Origin: Proteles cristata cristata | Taxonomy: Eukaryota; Chordata; Mammalia; Carnivora; Hyaenidae | Length of the DNA: 64,000 nt | Reading direction: 5' to 3' | NCBI GenBank assembly: GCA_017311185.1 | Contig: JAESUZ010001057.1 | Location: 930,001-994,000, forward strand | Part shown: one piece after another, positions 44,307 to 57,800 of the stretch | Numbering within the stretch: position 1 is the stretch's first letter | How the letters are laid out: every line of letters starts with the position of its first letter | Program-made: the position numbers and the translations under genes | Notes under the pieces: generated by a model | Database searches by the model: none | What the model was told of the DNA's origin: nothing | The model's input: only the letters and a program-made list of their open reading frames with translations

Positions 44307-47300
44307 TTAAAAATTTAATGAACATTGAATGAGTAAATAGCAGATTCATAGACTCACAAAACTTTAAAACCAGTAGGACCTCACCAGTAATCTTAAATCC
44401 AATTCTTTATTATGTTTTTAAGTGTTTATTTATTTATTTTGAGAGAGATGGCAAGCTCGGGAGGGGCAGAGAGAGAAGGATGGAGAGAATCCTAAGCGGA
44501 CTTCACACTGTAAGCACAGAGCCCAACACAGGACTCTAACCCACAAACTGTGAGAACATGACCTGAGCCAAAACCAAGAGTCAGATGCTTACCTGACTGA
44601 GCACCCAGGCACCCTCAATTACTTATTTTTATAGAGGAGAAATATGAGGTCCAAAAAGGTTAAATTTTTTTCAAGCCCATGTAATTAGTGGCAGACTTTA
44701 AATTTGAGCTCTAATCTCCTAATTTCTAGCTCAGTGCTCTTTCCAGTATATCACACAAATTTTAGTTTTTCTTCTTCCTTTTATTATATTATTATTTAAG
44801 TTCATTTATTTTGAGAGAGAGAGTGAGTAAGCATGGGCTGAGGAGGGCCAGAGAGAGATGGAGAGAGAGAATCTCAAGTAGGCTCCATGCTGTCATTGTG
44901 GATCCTGACACAGGGCTCGATTTCACGAACTGTGAGATCATGACCTGGGCCAAAATCAAGAGTCAGAGGTTTAACAAACTGAGTCACTGAGGCACCCCTT
45001 CTTTTTCTTTTCTTTTCTTTTTTTTTTTTTAAGTAAGAAACATAGTAGTATCTGTTTATTTCAGTATTTACTATGTCAATATTATTGACCTAGTAAGCTC
45101 AAGGCCAGTTGTAGTGTCTGCTAGGGTATTAATAGAGAGGATGAATATTCCTGACTCTTTGTTATAATAAGACAAACAAATATTAAGAATTAACATAATA
45201 AAAGTTTCTGTGGATTTCATTTGTTTCTCTGTCTTTTGCTTTTTGTGTTTGGTATCTATGTGAGTGAAAATGTTTGCTCTTGTTATGGAAAATGAGAGGA
45301 AAAAATATCATTTTATAATGAAAAAATGTTCAGCATCACTAATAGAGAAGTACAAATCAAAATCACAGTGAGATATCACCTCATATCTATTACTATTGCT
45401 ACTATAAAAAACAATAGAAGGGGCACCTGGCTGGCTCAGTTGGTAGAGCTTGTGATTTGATCTTGGGGTTGTGAGCTCAGCTCCTATGTTGGGTGTAGAG
45501 ATTACTTAAAATCAAATCTTTGGGATGCCTGGATGGCCAAGTCCATTGAGTGTTTGACTCTTTATTTTGGCTCAGCTCGTGATCTGATGGTCATGAGACT
45601 GAACCTCACGCCAGGCTCCATGCTGGGTGTGGAGCCTGCTTAAGATTAACTTTGCCTGTCTCCCTTAATTGTTCTCTCAATCTCTTTCTAAAAAAAAAAA
45701 GAAAGAAAAGAAAAGAAAAAAGATGGGACACCTGGGTGACACTATCGGGTAAGCTTTAAACTCTTGATCTCGACTCAGGTCATGATCTCACAGTTTGTGA
45801 GTTTAGGCCCCACATCAGGCTCTGCACTGATGGTATAGAGTCTGCTTAGGATTCTTTCTTTCTTCCTCTCTCTCTGCCCCTTCCCCGCTTGTGCTCTGTC
45901 TCAAAATAAATGAATAAACTTAAAAAAAATAAATAAAAGAACAAGTGCTGGCTAGGATGTGGAATTATGGAAACCTTGTATTGTATACTGTTAGGGTGGA
46001 AATGTAAAATGTGTAGCCACTATGGAAAACAGTATGGTGGCTCCTCAAAAAATGAAAATAGGATGCCATATGATCTAGTAATTCCACATCTGGGTATATA
46101 CCCAAAAGAATTAAAAGCAGAGTGTCGAAGTGACATATACCTCTGTCACAGCAGTATTATTCACCTCACCCCAAAGTTAGAAGCAACCCAGTGTCCACTG
46201 ACAGATGAATGGATAAACAAATGTCGTATCAGTGGAATATTAGTCAGCCTTTAAAAAGAAGGAAGCTCTGATACACACTGCAGTAAAGAGGACATTATGT
46301 TAGGTGAAATAAACCAATCACAAAAAGACAACTACTTTATGATTCTACTTATGAATTACCTAGAGTAATCAAGTCTATAGAGACAGTAAGTAAAATAATT
46401 TCTGGGAGACTGGGCAAGGGAAAAGGGAGTTGTTTAATGGATATGAAGTTGCAGTTTTGCAGGACGAAAAGAATTCTAGAGATTGATTTCACAACAGTGT
46501 ATATATAACACTACTGAACTATACACTTAAAATGGTTAAGGTGTAATTCACGGGTTCAAGCCCTGTGTCAGGCTCTGTGCTGACAGCTCAGAGCCTGGAG
46601 CCTGCTTCAGATTCTGTGTCTCCCTCTCCCTCTCTCTGCCCCCTCCCCTGTTCATACTCTGTCTCTCTCTCTGTCTCAAAAATAAATGAAAACATTTTAA
46701 AAATGGTTAAGATGTATAAGTGAAATTAGCTAGTCCCTTGACAGATACTGTGTGATTCCACTTATATAAAGTATCTAAATAGTCAAACTCATAGCAGCAG
46801 AGAGCAGAACAGTGGTTGCCAGGGCCATAGAGGAGGACAAAATGGGGAGTTGCAAACAACAGGTATGAGGTTTCAGTAAAACAAGATAAGTTCTAGAACT
46901 CTGCTGTACAATATTGTGCCTATAATTAACAATATTGCATTATACGCTTAAAATTTTGTTGAGAGAGTAGATCTAAAGCTAAGGATTCTTACCACTTTTT
47001 AAATTTTAATTTTTTATTTAAATTATTTAATTTATTATTAAATATTAAATTATTAAATAAATAAAATTTATTTAAATTAAAATTTAAAAAGTGGTTAAGG
47101 TGGTTAATTTTGTTGCGTGTATTTTACCATAGTTAAAATTTTTTCTTAAATCCTAAATAGGGTAGTAAGGTTACTATAACAGGCTACATATCACTTGCTT
47201 TGTCCCTAAGTTTGTGTTTTTTCTTGATGGCAAAATAGTCACTCATTTAAAAGGAAAGAGAAGGGGCACCTGGGTGGCTCAGTCAATTAAGCATCCGACT

Positions 47301-50300
47301 CCGGTTCAGGTCATCGTCTCACAGTTCATGAGTTTGAGCCCCCCCGTCAGACTCTGTGCAGACAGCTCCAAGCCTGGAGCCTGCTTCAGATTCTGTGTCT
47401 CCCTTTCTCTCTGCCCCTTCCCCACTCGTTCTGTCTCTCCCTCTCAAAATAAAATAAAGACATAAAAAATTTTAAATAGGGGCGCCTGGGTGGCTTAGTC
47501 GGTTAAGCGGCCAACTTTCGCTTGGGTCATGATCTTGCGGTTTGTGGGTTCGAGCCCCGCGTTGGGCTCTGTGCTGACTGCCAGCTCAGAGCCTGGAGCC
47601 TGTTTCAGTCTGTGACTCCCTCTCTCTCTGACCCTCCCCTGCTCATGCTGTCTCTCTCTCTTTTAGAAATAAATAAAAAAAAAAATTAAAAAAATAATTT
47701 AAATAAAAATAAAAGGAGAGCAAAAAGGAAAGAGACTATAATCACCTTCCTTAAATATGCTGTTTGTGTCAGTATGCTTATTACCACTCACATAGAAAAT
47801 CATACTCGTGTTCGTTAAATGTGTTAAGATATTTCAGAGAAATAAATAATTACCACAATTAATAATATCACATTAACTCAGAGTAAGACTTAATCTCTGT
47901 CTATAGTACTCTGGAGACCTAATTCACAGTAGTTTCATTAAGAATCATACCATATATTCTCTGCCCTTAGGACTCTAATGCTTTGAGAAATAAGAAAAGC
48001 TCTCGTCGAGTCAGCTTTGCAGATACTATAAAGTAAGTTCGAGAAATAATTAAAATGTTAACAGGTAATAATTTTTTGTCCATCAAACCAAATATGTTAG
48101 TACTAAATGACTTGATAGTCTGGGTTTTAATTAGATAAGCCTGTTATTGTTATTCAGCCTTATACTTGAGAAACACTGAGAACTCTAGAGTCAAATGAAA
48201 CAACTGTTTCTTACCACTGTTAACATTGTATTGAAGGTGCTAACCAATAAAAATAGAGAAAGTGGAGTTAAAAATATTGGAAAGATGCAGATAAACCTAT
48301 TATCTTTTGCAGATTAAATGCTTATATATTAGGAAAATCTAAGAATATCAATTGAAATACCTCTACAGACAATAAGTAACAGGATACAAAATTAACATAT
48401 GAAAATTAATGTATTTCTTATATATAAATAGTAACAAGATAGAAGATAAATGTCTTTTTTCATTGTATTGTATTTTGTTGCTATGTATTTAATAATAAAA
48501 GCATATAAAGAATAAGCCATTATTGAAGGATACGAAAGAATTGTGCAAATGAAAATATTACAAGTTCCTGAATAAAAAGGTACATTATCAAAAAGATGTT
48601 ACTTCTCCCCAAAATAATTTAATTTAATGTAATGTTTAGATGTAGTGGTTTTGTGATTATTTTAATGATGTTCAGTAGTATATTTGTATTTCTTCATTGA
48701 TTCAAAAGTTAATAATTTTAAAATAGCCAGGTGGTAAGAACATTTTGTCATTAATTTTTAGTTATATTACAGAGAATGTTAATCTTTATTGATTTGATTT
48801 TTATTGAAAAAATTTTGTGACTTTATATATGATCAATTTTTGTAAATGAACCAGAAGTACTTAAAAAGAAGAGAGACACATTTTGTACTTTAGGGTGCAC
48901 AGTTTGATATATATATCAACTATGTCCACCTTCTACCTTATGTTATTTGGAACTTCTATGATCTTGTTTAGTTTTTTGGTTTTTTTTTTAACTTTTTAAA
49001 AAATGTTTTTATTTATTTCTGAGAGAGAGAGAGAGAAAGAGAGACAGCGTGAGCAGAGGAGGGTCAGAGAGAGAGGGAGACACAAAATCTGAAACAGGCT
49101 CCAGGCTCTGAGCTGGCTGTCAGCACAGAGCCTGACACAGGGCTTGAACCCATGAACTGCGAGATCATGACCTGAGCCAAAGTAAAATGCTTAACTGACT
49201 GAGCCACCCAGGTGCCCCTGAACTTGTTTAATTGTAATCACTTTAATTTGTCACGAATTATAAGAGAATGGTAAAGTAGTCTCTTGTTGATAGTGTGTCT
49301 TACTCTATTTCTCTTTATATTTTTAATAGTTTTTCATTGTGATGGTGATTCTATATGTTCATTGATACATATTCATCATTGTTATATCTTCATTCAGAAT
49401 TGTACTTTCCAGCATTAACGAAATCATCTTTGCTTTGTTTATTACTTTCTGATCGAAAGTCTACCTGGTCTGATTAATAAGATTTTTGTTTCTGCTATAT
49501 TTTATTTTCATTTACCTGGTATACTTTTGTGTATAGTGTCATTATGTATGAGTAGTAAATGGTATTCTGTATGTGACATCTTTTGGTTGCTAGGTAGTTC
49601 CAAACAGATACCTTCTTTTTTGTAGTTGGTAGTAATTTTAATTGTTTTCATAATTTTTTTCTATTACTCTATTACCATAAATCAGTTAACATCTTCCTGG
49701 ATACATGAATTGTCAATATTTCATGTGTTGAAATTTGCAAAAAAGAAAAAGTATGCTAAGTTTTGGTATAATCAGAGAAGACTAACTGTTGCTGGCAGTA
49801 GACTTCTCTGAGAGGTATATTCCTTGGTGCACTTGCCACTGTCTTCCTGGATCTTGCCCGTGACTTTTTGCAGACTCCATATTGTTTTTGTCTCTACCAA
49901 AAAATAGGTTGATCTCTTAGAAATGGGCTTATTAAACAGATTGACTAAAAATTTCTGTATAAATAGAATGCTACTACTAAAAATATCATGAGAAACAGAT
50001 GAATCAGAACAATCTTTGAGTGGTCAGTACTTTCCTTCTAGGCATTCTACCTAAAAAATATATATATATTGTAAATATGGATTGCTGATTATGGAATCTG
50101 AAGTATTAATTATTTGAATGATTCCGAATACTTAATAGCACCAGGCTCTGAAATGTAAATAGTTCATCTCCACAGTATACACATACACATCCATTGCAAA
50201 GAGTTGGATGCTTCTGTTTGTAGACTCCTTGAATAGGTATGGCCAAAGTTTGAGTGAATAACTCCTTTTCTCCCGTTTATTTCAGACTGACTTTTCTTTC

Positions 50301-51800
50301 ACAGGTTTTCTTTAGGTATTTTCTTATTAATGTAAAAATAAAGTTTTAACTTTCTGTTGGACATTTGATTGTTATTTGTGCTTGTTAAATTATTTTGTGT
50401 AAGTTACCTTTTTGCTTTTGAGTTTCTTCCCTGGAATTATATTTCCCAAAGTAGAAGTAGAATTACTGGCCTTAAAGTAAGAAGCAATTTTATAGCCTTT
50501 ATTAACATTGTTGTTGTTGGTTTTTGTACTACCATAAGTGCATTTTTTTGTAATACATTTTAAACATTAGATTTTAGCACTTATTTTTAGCTGACTTGAT
50601 TGATTATAATGTTAACTTGTAGTTAATTTGTAATTTGTTTGCTATTATTTTTTCTACATTGTCTTCATTTTTTTCTCATTTTGAAATGTTTCTTTTTTTA
50701 TTTCCTTGTCTACTTAGGCAATATTGAAGAAAATTTTAAAGTTTTTGTGTGATTGAACGCTTTAAATTTTGTATTTATTGAAGCATGTGTTTTTCCTATT
50801 TCATAAATAATTTTTTCAACCTATCTTTGGAAGCTTTCCTTATATTATAGATATTACATAGTCTAAAAAGAGAAAGATCATGGAACAACCATAAAAAGAA
50901 AAATTTACAGAAAAATGGAAGGAAGAATTATTTTGCCATTTCATATCATATTTTGCCATGGTATCATTTGCATATCTCCATATGTTTACTAAATATGCCT
51001 TATTAATTACATTATATTGGCTTATACAGCTTACACTTTGTCTACCTAATATGTGACTTTCTAACATTTGGATTTCAAGGTGTCTAAATATATGTTTGCA
51101 TTTTCTTCTTTGTATTTCTTTAATTGGTTTCCTCTGGTGCTTTTTTCCCTTATGTATAATTAGGATTATTCATTGTTAATTTTATTATTAACTTTCCTTT
51201 TATTCTATGATAGTAACATTACTTAGTACGAATACTTTTTTGCTATGAAACTTAATGTAATGCATAACTTCAAAATTTTCTTCTTTTCCTTTTATTTGTC
51301 AATAGATAATTTCCTAACTTGGATATTTTTCAATTTATATCTTTAGGTTGTAGACTGAATTAAAAAAAATTTTTTTAAGTAGGCTCCATGCCCAGTGTGG
51401 AGCCCAATATTGGACTTGAACTCACAACTCTGAGACCAAGATGGTGAGATCAGGGGTGCCTGGGTTGCTTAATCAGTTAAGTGTCCACCACTTGATTTTG
51501 GCTCATATCAAGAGTTGGATGCTTGACCAACTGAGCCACCAGTGCCCCAAAAATCATTAATTTAAAAAAAATTACAGAGCTTTAAAGTTATACATAATAT
51601 TCTCATAATTTTTAAAAATACAGTCTCTGGGGGCGCCTGGGTGGCTCAGTCGGTTAAGCGTCCGACTTTCGCTTCGGTCATGATCTCGCGGTTCGTGGGT
51701 TCAAGCCCTGCGTCAGGCTCTGTGCTGACTGCCAGCTCAGAGCCTGGAGCCTGTTTCAGATTCTGTGTCTCCCTCTCTCTCTGACCCTCCCCTGCTCACG

Positions 51801-51838
<38 letters not shown>

Positions 51839-54800
51839 GAAATAAATAAAAAACATTAAAAAAAAAATTAAAAAAAAAAAGTCTCTGTATCTATAGCCTA
51901 CTTTCTTATTCCAGATGTTTTTCATCATTTACTATCTGTTTTAGTTTTCTGTTGGTTCTTCAGCTAATTTTGTTCATTTTTTTAATCAAAGAAAATTTTT
52001 AGGAGCGCCTGGGTAGCTCAGTCAGTTAAGCATCTGACTCCAGCTCAGGTAATGATCTTATGGTTTGGGGGCTCGAGCCTCACATTGGGCTCTGTGCTGT
52101 CAGCTCAGAGCCTGGAGCCTGCTTCGGATTCTGTGTCTCCCTCTCTCTTTGTTCCTTCCCTGCTTGCGCTCTTTGTGTACCTTTCTCTCAAAAATAAATA
52201 AACTTAAAAAAAATTTTTTTTTTTTTAATTTAATTTTTTTTCAAAGTTTATTTTTGAGGGGAGATGGGCAGGAAGAGAGGAAGATGGGATCTGAACCAGG
52301 CTCTGCACTGACAACAGAGATCTTAATGCGGGGCTCGAACTCACCGACCATGAGGTCATGACCTGAGCCAAAGTCTGACACTTAACTGACTAAGCCACCT
52401 AGGAGCCCCAATTTTGTTCATTTTTGTTTTCCTAGACAATCACTGAATTTTTTCCCAAATGTTTAAAGTTATACATGGTATTCTCATAATTTTTAAAATA
52501 GTCTCTGCATGTACTACTTTATTTCTAATGTTATTTCCATCCTTTCTCTTTTTTTAAGCATCGAATAAAGCCTTTTAGTCCATAATTAGAAGCAATAATT
52601 AAAATATGCAAAGACCCTTGAGAGAGATAGTACAAATGTCTGAGTTACATAAACATGTATAAAGGATGTGGAGATATAAAAAGTCATGGGGAAGCTAAAA
52701 AAGTCACAAGTTTTTCCCTTTTTTTCCTCCATTTTAATGATTGAAAATTTTCAACATACACAAAATTGGAAGAAAATGGTATGAAAACTTAGGTGCCCAT
52801 TTAGCAGTTACAATAGTTGTCAACTGTGGCCACTTTTGTTTTACTCTAAGCATACTTTCCCTTTCCCCTCCCACTGAATTATTCTCATGTGAATCCCAGA
52901 TATTTAATTAGTTATATCTTTAAAAGATACAGAATATTTAAAAAATATAATCATAATACTATTATGAATAATTCATAATGCAATTATTACATGGTTTATT
53001 TTTATTTTTCATAATTTTTTTACTGTTTATTTTTGAGAGAGGGAGAGAGCGAGAGAGACAGTGTGAGCAGGGAAGGGTCAGAGAGAGATGAAGACACAGA
53101 ATCTGAAGCAGGCTTTAGGCTTTGAGCTGTCAGCTCAGAGCCGGACACAGGCTCAAACTCACAATCCGTGAGATCATGACCTGAGCTGAAGTCAGATGCT
53201 TAACCAACTGAGCCACCCAGGCACCCCAACATCCTTTTTTTTTTTTTTAATGCTTATTTGTTTATTTTTAATTTTTATTTTTTTTTAAATATTTTTATTC
53301 TAGGAGAGAGAGAGAGACAGCGTGAGCAGGGGAGGGTCAGAGAGAGAGGGAGTCACAGACTGAAACAGGCTCCAGGCTCTGAGCTGGTAGTCAGCACAGA
53401 GCCCGACGCGGGGCCCGAACCCACAAACCGCGAGATCATGACCTAAGCGAAAGTCGGACGCTTAACCGACTAAGCCACCCAGGCGCCCCTTATTTGTTTA
53501 TTTTTGAGAGAGTGAGCAAGGAGGAAAGGGGCAAAGAGAGAGAGAGGGAAAGAGAATCCCAAGCAGTCTGTGTTGTCAGTGGTGGAGTCTAACATGGGGC
53601 TCAGTCTCACAACTGAAATCATGACCTGAGCCAATATCAAGAGTCAGATGCTTAACTGACTGAGCCACCCAGGCACCCTTATTATCACAACTTTTTTTTT
53701 TTTTTTTTTACAAATAGTTTATCGTCAAATTAGTTTCCACATAACACCCAGTGCTCATCCCCACAAGTGTCCTCCTCCATGCCCCTCCCCCCCTCCCCCC
53801 CACATCCATCCGTCCTCAGTTTTTGTCAGCATTCAAGAGTCTCTCATGGTTTGCCTCTCTCCCTTTCCCCCACCATTTCCGCCCTTCTTCTCCCCCTTGG
53901 TCCTCCGTCAAGTTCCTCCTAATCCTCCTATACGTGCACACATATGATATTTGTCCTTCTCTGCCTGACTTATTTCGCTCAGCATAACACCCTCAAGGTC
54001 CATCCATGTTGCTACACATGGCCAGATTTCATTGTTTCTCATTGCCGTGTAGTATTCCATGGTATAGATAAACCACATCTTCTTGATCCATTCATCTGTT
54101 GATGGACACTTAGGCTCTTTCCATGTTTTAGCTATTGTGGAGAGTGCTGCTATGAACTATCACAACTTTTAAAAGCTGTAGTATCACAGCTATGATATCA
54201 GCAAACATCTGGCCACTGTTCACATTTCTCTGTCTCAGTTTTCTTCTCAGATAATGGGCATGATTCATTAGCCATTCAAAGTTAACATATTTCATTTGGT
54301 TGATATATCTTTTAAGTCTCCTAATCTGTATGTTCTCTCTTTTTTTCCTTATAATTTATTTAAAACATTTTTTAAATGTTTATTTTTGAGAGAGAGACAG
54401 ACAGACAGAGGGCGAGTGGGGGAGGGACAGAGAGACAGAGGGAGACACAGAATCCAATGCAGGTTCCAGGTTCTGAGCTGTCAGCACAGAGCCGGATGGG
54501 GGCTGGGGGACTCAAACCCACAAACTGCCAGACCATGACCTGAACCGAAGTCAGATGCTTAACTGACTGAGCCAGTCCGGCACCCGTCTTATAATTTATT
54601 TTTGAAATAGAGTATCACATTTAGGGTGCCACAGTGGCTCAGTCCAACTTTTGATTTTGGCTCAGGTCATGAAGTCGCTGTTTGTGAGTTTGAGCCTCTT
54701 GTAGAGCTCCATGATGGAGCCTGCTTGGGATTCTCTCTCTCTCCCTCTGCCTCTCTTTCTCACACACACACTCTCTCTCTTTTTATCAGAAATGAAGGAA

Positions 54801-57800
54801 GGAATGAAGGAACAAATGGAATATCCTACATTATAGATTTTGCTGATTACATCCACATGGGATAATATTGTATAATACATTCCTCTACTCTAGATTTTTT
54901 TTGTCAGTTGGTTACTCTCTTTGGAAAGCTTTGACTTAAATTTGATGTTTTGAACAAGAATTCTTGTGCTTTCATCAGACAGCACTTAATATTCATTTCT
55001 CTCTCTTTTTTTGTGATGTTAAGAGCCATTGATCATTGCCTAGATTCATTATTTCTTTAGAGTTTAATTGATAGTATTCTCATGTCTCTGAGTTATGATT
55101 CATATAGAATAATTCTATATGAATTCTAAATTTTTGGAGCAGAGGTCTATTTACTAGTTTCTGTATAATGAGTTGGTTTTCTAGTGTCCTTCAAAGTTAT
55201 AATAAGGATTTTTCTTGATATTTTTACCTAAGTAAGATTTACTTACTTAAATCATGAACTTAAAAGCATATTTAATGTGTTTTATTAATACTCCAATTAC
55301 TCTGTCTTTGACAAGTAGAAATCTCTTCAGATTGGTTTCTGACCTTTTGACATAACCCCAATAATCTTTTTCTTTTAATTTTTTAACGTTTTTATTTATT
55401 TCTGCAGAGAGAGAGAGATAGCGTGAGCAAGGGAGGGTCAGAGAGAGGGAGACACAGAATCTGAAACAGGCTCCAGGCTCAGAGCTAGCTGTTAGCACAG
55501 AGCCCGATGTCGGGCTTGAACCCATGAACCGTGAGATCATGACCTCAGCTGAAGTTGGACGCTCAACCAATTGAGCCACCCAGGTGCTCCAACCCCATAA
55601 TCTTTGATAGCTTCTTTGCTTTATAGTATACGAAGATGTTCATTTTACATATTACCTGACTTAGACCTGGAATCAGCCATTTCTCCAAGGAATGAGGTCA
55701 ACTGCTTTTAGTACGAATAGCATTTGAAAAACACAGTCTGGATGCTATAAGTTCTCCTCACTATTGACTTGGTCATTGATTATAGGCCATTCTGTTATCA
55801 AATAATCTATCCAGTTGCTAACTGAGGAAACAAATGGATGAGCCCTGGTGCACTGTGGTGGCCAATGTCTCCCTCCCAGGTGGTCCCAAGAGGACCGGAC
55901 AGGTTGAAAGCATAGCTCCTGGCTGAGTTTGCCAACGATGCTGCCCAACAAATTTGGATAAACTCCTCACAAGAGAAACCAGTAACTCAAGAGATAAGGA
56001 TTTGGAAAAGAGAAAGGGAGAAATTTATTTCAAGTGCGGGCAACTGGAGAAAGTTGCAGGCTCAAGCCTTAACAACTGACTTCTCCACCAACAAGATGGA
56101 TACATGGAGTTTTATAGGGAGGGATTCAGGAGTACATGCAAGAAGGCAGACAGCATGTGATCATGGGTAAGGATTGGTTTGTGTTCAGCCTATAATCACA
56201 GGCAGGGAAGGAGACTGGTGGGGTGTTATCTTCTAGGCATTCCATTGCTATCAGGGCTTTTTCTTGTTTGGCATCTTGGAATGTTTCAGGTCATTGCAAA
56301 GCATTTTCATCAGTGTCTCAAAAAAGTGCAATAATAAATAAGCACAGTGGGTTTTAGTTAGAGCATGAGTTAAGCAGACTTGTCTATTTCTGTTTTTGTT
56401 TTGTTTATTTAGGGAGTGAGAGAGAATGAGCAGGGGAAGGGCTGAGAGGGAGAGAGAGAATCCTAGCCAGGCTTCACGCTCAGCCACAGGACTCAGTACT
56501 ACAAACCATGAGGTCATGACCTGAACCGAAATCAAGAGTTGGTTGCCCATCCAACTAACCCTCAATATTACTCACTGAATCCTAACAATCATGTATCATT
56601 TTATGAATAAGGAAACTGAGGCTTAGCTTAAGTAACTTGCTCAAGTTTCCATTCCTATTAAGAGAGAGGTCTCATACCCTGGAACACACCAGGGCGGTTT
56701 CTCATAAAGTTAAAAATAGAACTACCCTATGATCTAACAGTAGTACTACTTCTTTACCCAAAAATACAAAAATAGAGATTCGAAGGGGGTACATACACCC
56801 TGATGTTTATAGCAGCCTTATCAACAATAGCCAAACTATGGAAAGAGCTGAAGTGTCCATTGAGTGATGTATGTATAAAGAAGATAATGGCATACATATA
56901 TATACGTATACATATATATATATGTATGTGTGTATATATGGAATATAATAATTTTATATAATAAAATACATTTATATAATATAAATGGAATATTACTCAG
57001 CCATAAAAAAGAATGAAATCTTGCCATTTGGAATGATGTGAATGGAGGTAGAGTGTATTATGCTAAGTGAAATGAGTCACTGAAAGATAAGTACCATATG
57101 ATATGTGTAATCTAGGAAATAAAACATGAGGAAAAAAGAAGAGGGGAGAGCAAACCTTAAGAGACTCTTAACAATAGAGAACAAACTAAGGGTTGATGGA
57201 AGGAGTTGGGTTAGGTATGGGCTAAATAGATAATGGGTATTAAGGAGGGCACTTGTGGGGTGCCTAGGTGGCTCAGTCGGTTAAGTGTCTGACTTCGGCT
57301 TAAGTCATGATCTAGTGGTTCGTGGGTTTGAGCCCCGCGTCTGGCTCTGTTCTGACAGCCTGCTCAGAGCCCAGAGCCTGTTTCAGATTCTTTGTCTCCC
57401 TCTCTCTCTGACCCTCCCCTGCTCATGCTCTCTCTCTCTCAGAAATAAATGTAACATTTTTAAAAAATTTTTTAAAAAAGAGGGCACTTGTACAATGAGC
57501 ACTGGGTATTAATATGTAAATGATAAATCACTAAATTCTACTGAAACCAATATTACACTACAGGTTAACTAACTAGAATTTACGTTAAGTTTTGAAAAAA
57601 ATATATATATATACATAAACCAAGATATATGGAAGCATCCCAAGTGTACATCAATAGATGAGTGGATAAAGAAAGGACACACACACACACACACACACAC
57701 ACAAGAAGTTGGGCTCAGACTTTGGACTATTTCTCATCAGACAGTTCTTAATCATTGTAATATTATGTCTTATGTTTTTCACATTGCTGGTATTTTTCCT

